The notes under the pieces were generated by a model, which saw nothing but the letters and a program-made list of their open reading frames with translations, searched no databases and was not told the origin of the DNA. The position numbers were made by a program, and so were the translations under genes. From the IMG/VR virus record IMGVR_UViG_3300037325_000012, positions 1 to 34,390 of that record: DNA of 34,390 nucleotides. The stretch is one strand, 5' to 3'. Positions within the stretch are counted from its first letter, which is position 1, and each line of letters begins with the position of its first letter. This document shows positions 17,272 through 23,943 of the stretch, piece after piece. The stretch is from a virus.

Positions 17272-17873
17272 TTGTAGAAGAGTCGTTACTAGCTTGCGGT
17301 GTTAGTGAACGTAACGCACATAAATGGTTGCCGTATCTTAACGAGGCTTTGCTTAAATATGATATTGACACACCGTTTCGGCAAGCAGGTTTTATCTCGC
17401 AAATATGTCACGAATCTGGCAACCTACAATTCGTTGTTGAAAACCTCAACTACTCTTCCGCAGGATTACAAAAAGTATTTAGTAAGTACTTCACCAAAAA
17501 ACTAGCAAAAGAGTACGAACGCCAACCCGAACGCATTGCTAACCGTGTGTATGCAAACCGAATGGGCAACGGTGACGAGCAATCGGGTGACGGGTGGAAA
17601 TACAGAGGTCGTGGGTTGATTCAATTAACAGGCAAGACAAACTATATGCTTTTCACAATGGAAGCCGACAACGAGGCTCTAATCAAGCCTAATGCGGTTT
17701 CTGAGCCTGACTTGGCGTGCGAATCTGCGGCATGGTTTTGGAATCGCAACGATTTAAACAGTTTCGCTGATAAACAAGACGTGCGAGGCATGACACGCAG
17801 AATAAATGGCGGCTTTAATGGGTTACAAGACCGCCAGATAAAGTACAACAAAGTTTTAGCTACGTTGAAATAA
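17268..17873 (+). CDS. Endolysin, glycoside hydrolase family 19 type
   Basis: A 201-residue enzyme predicted to cleave peptidoglycan glycan strands. It has the family pattern FISQICHESGNL with probable catalytic Glu49, then NRMGNGDEQSGDGWKYRGRG, LIQLTGKTNY, and CESAAWFWNRNDLN with a final RINGGFNGL. No signal peptide is present, so it needs the holin upstream. Its 3' end overlaps the end of a small convergent gene on the other strand by 14 bases. Confidence 0.9.
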   Translation: MIVEESLLACGVSERNAHKWLPYLNEALLKYDIDTPFRQAGFISQICHESGNLQFVVENLNYSSAGLQKVFSKYFTKKLAKEYERQPERIANRVYANRMGNGDEQSGDGWKYRGRGLIQLTGKTNYMLFTMEADNEALIKPNAVSEPDLACESAAWFWNRNDLNSFADKQDVRGMTRRINGGFNGLQDRQIKYNKVLATLK

Positions 17874-17946
17874 TTGATACAAGCGTAACTACCCATGCAA
17901 GCACGTTTATAAATATAACTGCGGCTATAAAGTGTAAGCGGTTCAT
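17860..17946 (-). CDS. 28-residue single-TM membrane peptide, convergent with the endolysin
   Basis: Reading minus from ATG at 17946 to TAG at 17860 gives MNRLHFIAAVIFINVLAWVV plus a short tail. Basic residues sit in front of one hydrophobic helix. The start overlaps the stop of the upstream 275-residue gene as ATGA, the junction used all along this operon, which is the main reason to believe it. The stop lies inside the end of the endolysin gene. Function is unknown. Confidence 0.5.
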   Translation of the reverse strand: MNRLHFIAAVIFINVLAWVVTLVSIIST

Positions 17947-18770
17947 TGGTTTTTTCCTTTAATAGATTCAATCGCATCTTGCAAATCAGCCAGAGCATGA
18001 AGCCGCACCAATACCATTCTTCCTGTTTCAAATGCGTCGCACACGGGTGGTCGATGTGCGGCTTCAGTCCAGTCTATGACGTTTTTTGCCGCCATATAAA
18101 GTTCGTTTAACTCTTCTATCTCTTGGAATGCTGGTGGTGGTGCTGTGTATAGATCAACGCCCCCTTCAGGATAAGACCCTTTTGGGTAAACTAAAATGTG
18201 GCTGTAGTCATCTGAAATAAATCCCTGCAAATCATTACTTTCAACCGACCCAATAGGTTCTTGGCTTTCTGCATCTGACATTTCTTCTCCTTTAAGAACT
18301 TCTTGAATGCGTTGATACAACTGATGTCGCATGAAGTTATCTTCTTGTCTGACATCCCACCCAGCGTATCTCATCTCCGTTTCTGCGTGTCTTAGTATTG
18401 CGTACAGTAAATCATTGTCTGCTGAGAAGGCGTCCATCATGTCGCGGTAGGAATCGCACTCGTCTTTCATTTGTTCCAACTCAGAGTATTCAACCGCCCC
18501 AACGGGTTCTTGGCTTTCTGATTGTTCAGATATTTCTTTTGCAAAAAAATGCGGTTTCTCAGAAAAACGTTTTCTAATTTCATCGGCGCACCAAGTCGCC
18601 AATACATCTTCACCCGCATAATCTTTATCAATTTCGTAGCAAATATCTATGCACTCTTTAACAATCAACTTAGCAAATCTTTCGAGCTCTTTGCCATCGG
18701 ACACTACATACATCTCGTCAAACTTAGGAAACCCTGCCTCAAGAATTAACTCTTTGATTCGTTCGTTCAT
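17943..18770 (-). CDS. 275-residue protein with internal repeats, unknown function
   Basis: Residues 1-70 (MNERIKELILEAGF, ERFAKLIVKECIDICYEIDK, WCADEIRKRFS) are clearly related to the 76-residue protein two genes upstream (start 19176). Two copies of a short motif follow, ESQEPVGAVEYSELEQ near 84 and ESQEPIGSVESNDLQ near 168, then VDLYTAPPP, a pattern common in small phage proteins. The protein looks assembled from duplicated modules. A perfect AGGAGG Shine-Dalgarno precedes ATG 18770. No enzyme motif is visible. Confidence 0.72.
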   Translation of the reverse strand: MNERIKELILEAGFPKFDEMYVVSDGKELERFAKLIVKECIDICYEIDKDYAGEDVLATWCADEIRKRFSEKPHFFAKEISEQSESQEPVGAVEYSELEQMKDECDSYRDMMDAFSADNDLLYAILRHAETEMRYAGWDVRQEDNFMRHQLYQRIQEVLKGEEMSDAESQEPIGSVESNDLQGFISDDYSHILVYPKGSYPEGGVDLYTAPPPAFQEIEELNELYMAAKNVIDWTEAAHRPPVCDAFETGRMVLVRLHALADLQDAIESIKGKNQ

Positions 18771-18949
18771 TTCGCCTCCTGTTTTATTGGGGTTCCTTGC
18801 TCATCTAGCCACCAAGGCCAAGGTGCGTCAGGGAAATCGTCACGCAAGCAATGCGGGGTTGTTGATGGGTATGAAAGTTGGTTGTGCCCGTCTTTGCATA
18901 GACGGTGTATTGGCTGGTGTGATTGGCAGGTGCGACAGGTTGCGTTCAT
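18767..18949 (-). CDS. 60-residue Cys/His-containing protein, possible zinc-binding
   Basis: The N-terminal half CRTCQSHQPIHRLCKDGHNQ has a CxxC pair, then Cys and several His spaced like a small zinc site; the C-terminal half contains DFPDAPWPWWLDEQG. It is joined by ATGA overlaps on both sides. I do not recognise a named family. Confidence 0.65.
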   Translation of the reverse strand: MNATCRTCQSHQPIHRLCKDGHNQLSYPSTTPHCLRDDFPDAPWPWWLDEQGTPIKQEAK

Positions 18950-19176
18950 TTCTCTACTCCAAAATGTTTATGAATTTCGTGGGCGCACCAAATAGCAGAT
19001 GCGTATACGTCTTCATCTTCATATTCTCTATTAACTTCATAACAAACCTCTACACACTCTTTAATAATCAACCTAGAATACTTTTCAATAAATATAGCCA
19101 AGCCTTTTTCATGTGAGGCATCATTGGGTATGAATTTTATAGCTTGCTCGGCAAGTTCTTTTATTCGGTTGCTCAT
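18946..19176 (-). CDS. 76-residue protein, paralogue of the N-terminus of the 275-residue protein
   Basis: The segments SNRIKELAEQAIKF, YSRLIIKECVEVCYEVNREY and IWCAHEIHKHFG match the same order of motifs in the 275-residue protein at 17943-18770. The shared element is KLI(V/I)KEC-(I/V)-CYE(I/V) followed by WCA-EI-K-F. Function is unknown. ATGA overlaps join it to both neighbours. Confidence 0.7.
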   Translation of the reverse strand: MSNRIKELAEQAIKFIPNDASHEKGLAIFIEKYSRLIIKECVEVCYEVNREYEDEDVYASAIWCAHEIHKHFGVEK

Positions 19177-19355
19177 TTGTTTTCTCTTGGTGGATTAACA
19201 GGTTTTGTACCGATTGCGTAATGCAGGTGAGGACACGCAAGAACTTCCCATAGGTATGACAAACGCCATGTTTTGGTTTCGTTTAACCAAACCCAAATGT
19301 TTCTAGATGTGTTTTCTAACCACAAGCTAAGTACAAATTGTTGTGGGTGTTTCAT
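19173..19355 (-). CDS. 60-residue protein, paralogue of the N-terminus of the next gene upstream
   Basis: It opens MKHPQQFVLSLWLENTSRNI and continues with KTWRLSYLWEVLACPHLHYA. The upstream 187-residue protein opens MKHPQSELIKQWLEDTDQCI and continues KTWSESYLEEVLVCPNLSYA. This is a clear tandem duplication of one domain. Both start from an ATGA junction. Function is unknown. Confidence 0.7.
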   Translation of the reverse strand: MKHPQQFVLSLWLENTSRNIWVWLNETKTWRLSYLWEVLACPHLHYAIGTKPVNPPRENK

Positions 19356-19915
19356 AGCTCAAACTCCTTGGCTGACACGACGATTTTTTCAACTGTAAAT
19401 GACGGGAATTTATCACTCGCTTCTTCATACGTTAAATGGTCGTTTGTCATAGAGCAGTAATCACCTCGGCTAATTGCATACCTGTGCTTAATGATTATCG
19501 ACGGCTTGACTCTATACTCTGTTGCTTGCAAGTTGGCCGCCATCAACGCTTGGCTGTGTTGGTCTGCGGCTTTTCTTGTTAAGTGAATTAAGCCTGCATC
19601 AAGAATTTTACAATCAATAGATTCATCATACCAAGACACAGAATAAGAATGTCCAGATGCGTCAGCTATAAAGTATAGGGCGTGTTTAGTTAATGCTTTA
19701 TTGTTTGGCGCAGGAAACTTTACCCCTGCTAACTCGCACATCGTGACTGGTGGTGCGGTTGGCTTTATGTCTATTGCGTAACTTAAATTAGGGCAAACAA
19801 GCACCTCTTCTAAGTAAGATTCTGACCAAGTTTTTGAATCTGCTAACAAAACCCATATGCACTGATCGGTATCCTCAAGCCATTGCTTGATGAGTTCTGA
19901 TTGTGGGTGTTTCAT
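19352..19915 (-). CDS. 187-residue protein with N-terminal MKHPQ domain, unknown function
   Basis: Residues 1-56 form the domain shared with the following 60-residue gene. The rest (CELAGVKFPAPNNKALTKHA, YFIADASGHSYSVSWYDESI, then a Tyr/Lys-rich C-terminus ending EKIVVSAKEFEL) is unlike anything I recognise. Beta-rich and soluble. It probably has an early, host-directed role by position only. Confidence 0.68.
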   Translation of the reverse strand: MKHPQSELIKQWLEDTDQCIWVLLADSKTWSESYLEEVLVCPNLSYAIDIKPTAPPVTMCELAGVKFPAPNNKALTKHALYFIADASGHSYSVSWYDESIDCKILDAGLIHLTRKAADQHSQALMAANLQATEYRVKPSIIIKHRYAISRGDYCSMTNDHLTYEEASDKFPSFTVEKIVVSAKEFEL

Positions 19916-20364
19916 CTTATTCCTTGAATGTGGTTTAAATACCTGAGATTAACGACACGTTGTTGCTTCATGTTTCTGACAGGTACAAGTGCACGATTAA
20001 TGGCATCAAATCGTTTACATAGTGTTTCAAAATCACTTGCTTCATCAATTAACTTTTTTGCCGCAATAGTTTTTTTAAGAGGCATAGGGGCATCTTTTTT
20101 GTTGCCCAGTTTATATACAGCACATTGGCGGTTTTTGTTTGATAGTTTCCAATGAGAGATATAAACCAGTTTTTTCACTTTTAATCGGTTGATAACTATG
20201 GCAATTGTTGTTTCGTGAAAAACACGCTTTGCGGCAATTTCACGCGGTTGTACACCATCACTATCGTCTAAAAATGCTTTGTACACAGCTTGTTCGCCAG
20301 AGTTTTTAGACAGTTTCAAACAATCTAGCGAGTTTATGTTTTGAGTTAATGTCCCGTTGCTCAT
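19912..20364 (-). CDS. Winged-helix-like DNA-binding protein (probable regulator)
   Basis: A 150-residue protein. Residues 23-75 (NSGEQAVYKAFLDDSDGVQP, REIAAKRVFHETTIAIVINR, LKVKKLVYISHW) have the helix-turn-helix and wing order of phage winged-helix regulators. The rest is basic. I chose ATG 20364 because it overlaps the stop of the upstream 50-residue gene as ATGA; a GTG at 20394 would extend it by 10 residues and overlap that gene more. Confidence 0.68.
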   Translation of the reverse strand: MSNGTLTQNINSLDCLKLSKNSGEQAVYKAFLDDSDGVQPREIAAKRVFHETTIAIVINRLKVKKLVYISHWKLSNKNRQCAVYKLGNKKDAPMPLKKTIAAKKLIDEASDFETLCKRFDAINRALVPVRNMKQQRVVNLRYLNHIQGIR

Positions 20365-20513
20365 AACGACCCCAGCGATTTGTAGTAATTCCACTTTGCT
20401 TGGTACTCAGGCAACTCAGAGGGTGGCACAAAGCCAAGCCTTTTGAGTGTGGCAAGCACATCGGTTGCTGCTGCTGGCACGTATGCTTTATGATCTTTCG
20501 GGTAGTTCAACAT
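20361..20513 (-). CDS. 50-residue protein, first gene after an internal gap, strong GGAGAAACC site
   Basis: The frame runs from ATG 20513 to TGA 20361 and reads MLNYPKDHKAYVPAAATDVL ... SELPEYQAKWNYYKSLGSL. The start has AAAGGAGAAACC directly in front, one of the extended ribosome-binding sites shared by several genes of this phage. Its stop forms the ATGA junction that sets the start of the next gene. Function is unknown. Confidence 0.68.
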   Translation of the reverse strand: MLNYPKDHKAYVPAAATDVLATLKRLGFVPPSELPEYQAKWNYYKSLGSL

Positions 20514-20529
20514 GGTTTCTCCTTTGGTT

Positions 20530-20718
20530 TTACTTCAATTTGTATCTATCACGACACGGCGCACAAGCACCATCTATTAATCGGCTTGTCCATTCTCCGC
20601 AAAGTTCACAATCACCCTCTGTGCCAGGGTCGAGCTTTGCGGCATCGCTGATTTCTTGCAACTTTGCGTCAATTGCAAGCTGTGTTCGGTCATTTGCTAT
20701 ATCTACGTCATCGCTCAT
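20530..20718 (-). CDS. TraR/DksA-type C4 zinc-finger protein
   Basis: A 62-residue protein with an N-terminal helix (DDVDIANDRTQLAIDAKLQE) and a C4 zinc site CELCGEW...CAPCRDRYK. This fits the short TraR branch of the DksA/TraR family, which binds the secondary channel of host RNA polymerase and mimics ppGpp effects. It starts inside the end of the upstream gene (11-base overlap). Placed in an early operon, it may shift host transcription; the family is confident, the effect is inference. Confidence 0.82.
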   Translation of the reverse strand: MSDDVDIANDRTQLAIDAKLQEISDAAKLDPGTEGDCELCGEWTSRLIDGACAPCRDRYKLK

Positions 20719-20926
20719 ATTTATTTGACTCCTCTACCATATGAAAAGCATAAAGATAAGCATCTTCACATTCTTGTTCTGGTGAAGAGTATTCATTTCC
20801 TTTATGTTTTAAAATAATTGCGGGCAAGGCTTTTGCTGCAAAATAATCAAGCATAGTCATGCCATCATCATTTGGCGAACAAACTTCAGATGATGGAAAT
20901 GCTTTAAGAATTTTTACTAATTTCAT
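20708..20926 (-). CDS. 72-residue early protein, unknown function
   Basis: It contains DDGMTMLDYFAAKALPAIIL and ECEDAYLYAFHMVEESNKYE, an arrangement common in short phage proteins (an MTLRDYFAAKA-type core followed by a helix with AYxxADAM-like spacing). It is AT-richer than its neighbours. ATG 20926 overlaps the upstream TGA. Confidence 0.68.
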   Translation of the reverse strand: MKLVKILKAFPSSEVCSPNDDGMTMLDYFAAKALPAIILKHKGNEYSSPEQECEDAYLYAFHMVEESNKYER

Positions 20927-21222
20927 TTTGTTTCCCTTAAAAAATATTTAATTTCAACCGTTTTGGCGGCATCACGCAATTTAGATGGGTTAGTCTTTTT
21001 AAACACTTCTAAAGCAACAGCTACAAACGTTTCTATCTCTGCTCGTTCATCGTCACCCCAACCGATTAGCTCAGCAACGCACGACTTTAAACGCTCGTCT
21101 TTCAATTTAGCAACCGCTTGCACCGTGTACTCTAAGTCATCACGATTAAGCGTGTGGCGGTCTTTTAGCAACCGAATCATGTCTTGCGTGATTGCGGACA
21201 CAATTGCTTCTGCGGGTTTCAT
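20923..21222 (-). CDS. 99-residue helical protein, unknown function
   Basis: The protein is MKPAEAIVSAITQDMIRLLK and onward, all-helical, with repeated acidic stretches (GWGDDERAEIETFVAVALEV). A longer open frame exists upstream, but ATG 21222 is supported by the ATGA overlap with the 37-residue gene in front of it. No recognisable family. Confidence 0.65.
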   Translation of the reverse strand: MKPAEAIVSAITQDMIRLLKDRHTLNRDDLEYTVQAVAKLKDERLKSCVAELIGWGDDERAEIETFVAVALEVFKKTNPSKLRDAAKTVEIKYFLRETK

Positions 21223-21332
21223 GCAAAGCAAGCCAGTAGAAGCGTCAGGAACGCCATAGAAGCCACAACGTATGCTTGGGTTGGTATTGTGTTGGCTATG
21301 CGTTTTTCTTTGCTGTATTCGCCTGTAATCAT
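21219..21332 (-). CDS. 37-residue single-TM membrane protein
   Basis: The frame runs from ATG 21332 to TGA 21219: MITGEYSKEKRIANTIPTQA followed by a hydrophobic helix YVVASMAFLTLLLACFA at the very C-terminus. That layout (charged soluble start, tail anchor) suggests insertion in the inner membrane. Both junctions are ATGA overlaps with neighbours, which supports it as a real gene despite its size. Function is unknown. Confidence 0.55.
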   Translation of the reverse strand: MITGEYSKEKRIANTIPTQAYVVASMAFLTLLLACFA

Positions 21333-21730
21333 AATTGCACCTGATAATTTGTACGAACCACTTTATACACGATGGCGTCTTGGGCATCCGTCAAACTAAG
21401 TATTTTTTTCCCACCGTCTTTGTAAATTTTGGTTGAAACCGCATCAGTTAAAAACCAACCAGTTGGTTTACGCGTCAGAGTAACGCGCGTACCGTCGCGA
21501 GAATATTTGTAAGCATTCGGCACTGATGAGCCACTAGTCGCATCAAATATCGCGCCAGGAAAATGCTTTTTTGCGCTGAGTAGTTTGATCAATCGGCTTT
21601 CAGCGTCAGCAACGAGCGCCTCGATTTGATCAAAGCGCACATAAGTATGCGCGGTCGATTTTTGGTTGACTTCGCGCAAAACTGCTTCTATTTTTTGTGC
21701 GTTTGCTTGTGTGATTTTGATTTCTTTCAT
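21329..21730 (-). CDS. 133-residue first gene of the second minus-strand run, unknown function
   Basis: It starts MKEIKITQANAQKIEAVLRE after a strong site (CGGAGAAACACA) and contains THTYVRFDQ-like and RVTLTRKPTGWFLTDAV pieces, with a mixed alpha/beta look. The segment YKYSRDGTRVTLTRKPTGWF could be a small beta sheet. No family recognised. It follows directly behind the operator cluster at 21750-21795, so it is the promoter-proximal gene of this operon. Confidence 0.72.
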   Translation of the reverse strand: MKEIKITQANAQKIEAVLREVNQKSTAHTYVRFDQIEALVADAESRLIKLLSAKKHFPGAIFDATSGSSVPNAYKYSRDGTRVTLTRKPTGWFLTDAVSTKIYKDGGKKILSLTDAQDAIVYKVVRTNYQVQL

Positions 21731-21749
21731 TGTGTTTCTCCGTTAATGT

Positions 21750-21795
21750 GTAAACAATATTAACACACTATTTACACTATTTAGTAGGTGTTTAC
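21750..21795 (-). promoter_or_regulatory. Operator cluster of the second minus-strand run
   Basis: On the + strand: GTAAACA (21750-21756), ACACTATTTACAC (21765-21777), TGTTTAC (21789-21795). The same three elements in the same order and similar spacing lie at 25261-25307 in front of the other minus-strand operon. On the minus strand, GTGTAAATAGTGT is followed in both cases by a purine then TTA. No clean sigma70 -35/-10 pair is visible, so an activator or repressor site is likely. Confidence 0.6.
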
Positions 21796-21814
21796 CCTAG
21801 ATTACGGTAGCATC

Positions 21815-22021
21815 TTAAGTCAAGTAATACACATAAATTTGCTTCGGCCCACAAACGTATTGCTCTTTGTCAACTTTCTTGCGATTTACTTTGTTTGACT
21901 TTACATAGCGCACCAAAGTGCATTGAACGGTAGACATCATTAGATTTAAACTTGTCGCAATTTCTTGCGTGTCGCAATTTGGGTGTTTACGAATGTAATC
22001 AATAATTTGTGATGAAATCAT
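21815..22021 (-). CDS. Small winged-helix-like DNA-binding protein
   Basis: A 68-residue protein: SSQIIDYIRKHPNCDTQEIA, TSLNLMMSTVQCTLVRYVKS, NKVNRKKVDKEQYVCG. This is the plain order of a MarR/winged-helix domain (helix, recognition helix, wing). It is the last gene of the first minus-strand run, right before the operator cluster that starts the second. It could be the regulator of that cluster. Strong Shine-Dalgarno (GAGGAAAAA). Confidence 0.7.
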   Translation of the reverse strand: MISSQIIDYIRKHPNCDTQEIATSLNLMMSTVQCTLVRYVKSNKVNRKKVDKEQYVCGPKQIYVYYLT

Positions 22022-22030
22022 AGTTTTTCC

Positions 22031-22339
22031 TCAAAATTCAAAAGTTTTTAATTCGTAGCGGTTGCTAGAATTTTTCCACCAGCCATGCACAATGACACGC
22101 CAGTTGCTTCGTATCATCTCAGGCAACGCAGGTGCGTTCTCAATTTTTTTAATGCGTGCTGACATATTACTTTTGCTTGTTACCTGTACCGCAAGCGTTT
22201 CACCGTTGCCAACAGCTAGTAAATCTATGCAACCGTACAGGTCGTGTTTGCGTTTAGTGAAAGCGTTGTAATACTCTACTGTCGCAACGGTGTAGCCATC
22301 TTTCTCTAGCATTTTTTTTGAGCGCAACGATAAACTCAT
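22031..22339 (-). CDS. Nuclease-like protein (possible PD-(D/E)XK relative)
   Basis: A 102-residue protein: SLSLRSKKMLEKDGYTVATV, then DLYGCIDLLAVGNGETLAVQ, VTSKSNMSARIKKI, and RSNWRVIVHGWWKNS. The order helix, D-(L)-GCIDLLAV, then strand V-Q-VTS resembles restriction-endonuclease-fold proteins found in phages, but the usual E-x-K is replaced by Q-V-T. It could be inactive or work with another metal site. It overlaps the HNH gene upstream by ATGA. Confidence 0.6.
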   Translation of the reverse strand: MSLSLRSKKMLEKDGYTVATVEYYNAFTKRKHDLYGCIDLLAVGNGETLAVQVTSKSNMSARIKKIENAPALPEMIRSNWRVIVHGWWKNSSNRYELKTFEF

Positions 22340-22590
22340 AGTATTTGACCTAAAACTTTGTTAAGCGCATCAAGCTCGGTCATTTTCATTACCCGCCACA
22401 TATTTTTCTGCCCATGAATGCCATTTAAAGAGCCTTGGTGGCAATCTTTGCAAAGAGGCAAGCATAAGTACTGCTTGTGTTGCTCAATGTGGTGTGCATC
22501 GCTTGGTGGGGGCGCATCGCACACAACGCATGGCAAAGACTTAATCATGCCAAGGTGCTTGCGCTCTTTTGCGTTCAATTTATTGTTCAT
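22336..22590 (-). CDS. HNH nuclease, Ref-like (RecA-dependent type)
   Basis: An 84-residue protein: NAKERKHLGMIKSLPCVVCD, then DAHHIEQHKQYLCLPLCKDC and HQGSLNGIHGQKNMWRV. CxxC, HH, and CxxCH fit the HNH core of the P1 Ref family, RecA-dependent nucleases that cut at D-loops. I chose ATG 22590 because the frame upstream is poor and the real core starts there. It belongs to the recombination operon with exonuclease, annealing protein and SSB. Confidence 0.78.
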   Translation of the reverse strand: MNNKLNAKERKHLGMIKSLPCVVCDAPPPSDAHHIEQHKQYLCLPLCKDCHQGSLNGIHGQKNMWRVMKMTELDALNKVLGQIL

Positions 22591-22756
22591 CGCCGTACAT
22601 CTTTTGTAGTTCATCGTCATGCATCTTTTGTAGTAGCACAAATGCATCTTTCAATATGTCTAACCTTGTACTAGTATCCTCGTTACTAAAATATTCACTA
22701 CTTTTTAACGTTACTTCGTATTTTTCTTCATCAAAGAATATTGCAATCGCTCTCAT
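22580..22756 (-). CDS. 58-residue protein in the recombination operon, unknown function
   Basis: It reads MRAIAIFFDEEKYEVTLKSS and continues with a helical acidic C-terminus (FVLLQKMHDDELQKMYGDEQ). ATG 22756 is chosen because ACGGAG sits at good distance in front; a longer frame exists upstream. It overlaps both neighbours. No family recognised. Confidence 0.62.
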   Translation of the reverse strand: MRAIAIFFDEEKYEVTLKSSEYFSNEDTSTRLDILKDAFVLLQKMHDDELQKMYGDEQ

Positions 22757-22940
22757 TTTTCTGCTCCGTAAATTCGTTATAAAGGGTTGCTCGGTCAATG
22801 CGTGTCGCGTGTTCTAAAAAGTCAAACATTCTTGCGCCTTGAGTTTTGTCTGGGTACGCAGATTTAACTAGTCGATAGCGGCAACCTACACATTTATTGT
22901 CGTAGATTGAACCGCTAAGGTCACATTTGTTGCATTGCAT
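22731..22940 (-). CDS. 69-residue small zinc-finger-like protein
   Basis: The N-terminus MQCNKCDLSGSIYDNKCVGC has two CxxC pairs and should bind zinc. The second half (GARMFDFLEHATRIDRATLY) is helical. The ATG shares one base with the SSB stop (TGATG). Similar short CxxC...CxxC proteins are frequent beside phage replication genes. Role unknown. Confidence 0.68.
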   Translation of the reverse strand: MQCNKCDLSGSIYDNKCVGCRYRLVKSAYPDKTQGARMFDFLEHATRIDRATLYNEFTEQKNESDCNIL

Positions 22941-23320
22941 CAGAAAGGTAAATCTGAACCTATATCAGCCAATTCTTGTCGAGCTGGCTTTGCTTGCTGA
23001 GCTGGCTTTTCTTGCGTATCACCTTTACCAGTTAGCCCGACTTCCTGAACAATCCCCTCTAACGCAACACCTTGCTTACCGTCTTTGCTTGTAAATTCAT
23101 TCAAATGCACATCTGATATCTCAGCGTAGATCAATTGTCCTTTGCCGAGATATGGCGCAAGAGATTCCGCACGTTTACCAAATAGTGATGCACGCACCCA
23201 TTGTGATTTTTTTTCTTTGCCATAATTGTACGCAAGACTTAACTGCAAAATAGCCATGCTACTCGATGAATACCTAAGTTCAGGCTCATTCCCGATTCGT
23301 GCTAATCCTAATAATTTCAT
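22940..23320 (-). CDS. ssb: Single-stranded DNA-binding protein
   Basis: A 126-residue OB-fold protein. The N-terminus KLLGLARIGNEPELRYSSSS, then QWVRASLFGKRAESLAPYLG and KGQLIYAEISDVHLNEF follow the SSB order, and the flexible Gln/Pro/Ala linker ends in the acidic tip DIGSDLPF that recruits partner proteins. Shorter than host SSB, typical for phages. Strong Shine-Dalgarno (CGGAGGAAGT). It coats ssDNA made by the exonuclease next door. Confidence 0.92.
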   Translation of the reverse strand: MKLLGLARIGNEPELRYSSSSMAILQLSLAYNYGKEKKSQWVRASLFGKRAESLAPYLGKGQLIYAEISDVHLNEFTSKDGKQGVALEGIVQEVGLTGKGDTQEKPAQQAKPARQELADIGSDLPF

Positions 23321-23943
23321 ACTTCCTCCGTTGTTAACTGCTCAAACATCTGTTCAACTTCATCTAAAAACTTTACAGCTTCAGCTTCCACATTTTTAAT
23401 TTCCTCGGCTGTCGGTTCGTACAACCTAATAAATAACTGCTGTTTAGCAGGCAATCGTGGGTCAAATGATGCGAACCATACTGATTTCCCTGTGCAGGCG
23501 GATTGCGTACACATTTGCGGTTTGTATTCATCTGGAATTACACCACCAAGCAAATACTTAAGATGCGTTGAAGTAGTTGGGCATTTAATCTCAATCGCAC
23601 GACCATCTGACACAAAACCATCGGGGCTTGCACCAAAGTACTCAATCATAGGGTGGTCAATAAATCCTACGTCTGTAACCTTTAACCCAGTCTTTGACTC
23701 AAATGCTTCTTTAGCCATCGATTCGTGGTCGATGCCCCACTGCATTGCACCGTTTACAAACTTCGGCACAATGTTATCAGTCAACCGTTCCGCAAGAATC
23801 TCAATCTTAAGGTCTTTGCGTGCAGCAGAATCGCCCCCACCTTTTAAGTACGACATTGCCGAGGCCATGCGTGAAGCTGTAAGTGCGCCACACCTTGCGC
23901 TAAACCAAGCACCTGTACCCTGTTGTGCGTTTTCCTCTCTCAT
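23317..23943 (-). CDS. YqaJ/lambda-exonuclease-family recombination exonuclease
   Basis: A 208-residue enzyme of the PD-(D/E)XK superfamily, expected to resect dsDNA ends 5' to 3'. It shows WFSARCGALTASRMASAMSY at the start, GIDHES near 71-76, then GASPDG with Asp108 and the catalytic EIKCP with Glu118 and Lys120. With the annealing protein upstream it makes a two-component recombinase pair as in lambda Red. ATGA junctions on both sides. Confidence 0.9.
   Translation of the reverse strand: MREENAQQGTGAWFSARCGALTASRMASAMSYLKGGGDSAARKDLKIEILAERLTDNIVPKFVNGAMQWGIDHESMAKEAFESKTGLKVTDVGFIDHPMIEYFGASPDGFVSDGRAIEIKCPTTSTHLKYLLGGVIPDEYKPQMCTQSACTGKSVWFASFDPRLPAKQQLFIRLYEPTAEEIKNVEAEAVKFLDEVEQMFEQLTTEEV

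Noticed and set aside
20923-21387. 154-residue version of the 99-residue protein
   Set aside because: The extra N-terminal part has a poor composition and would cover the 37-residue membrane gene, whose ATGA junctions are better evidence.
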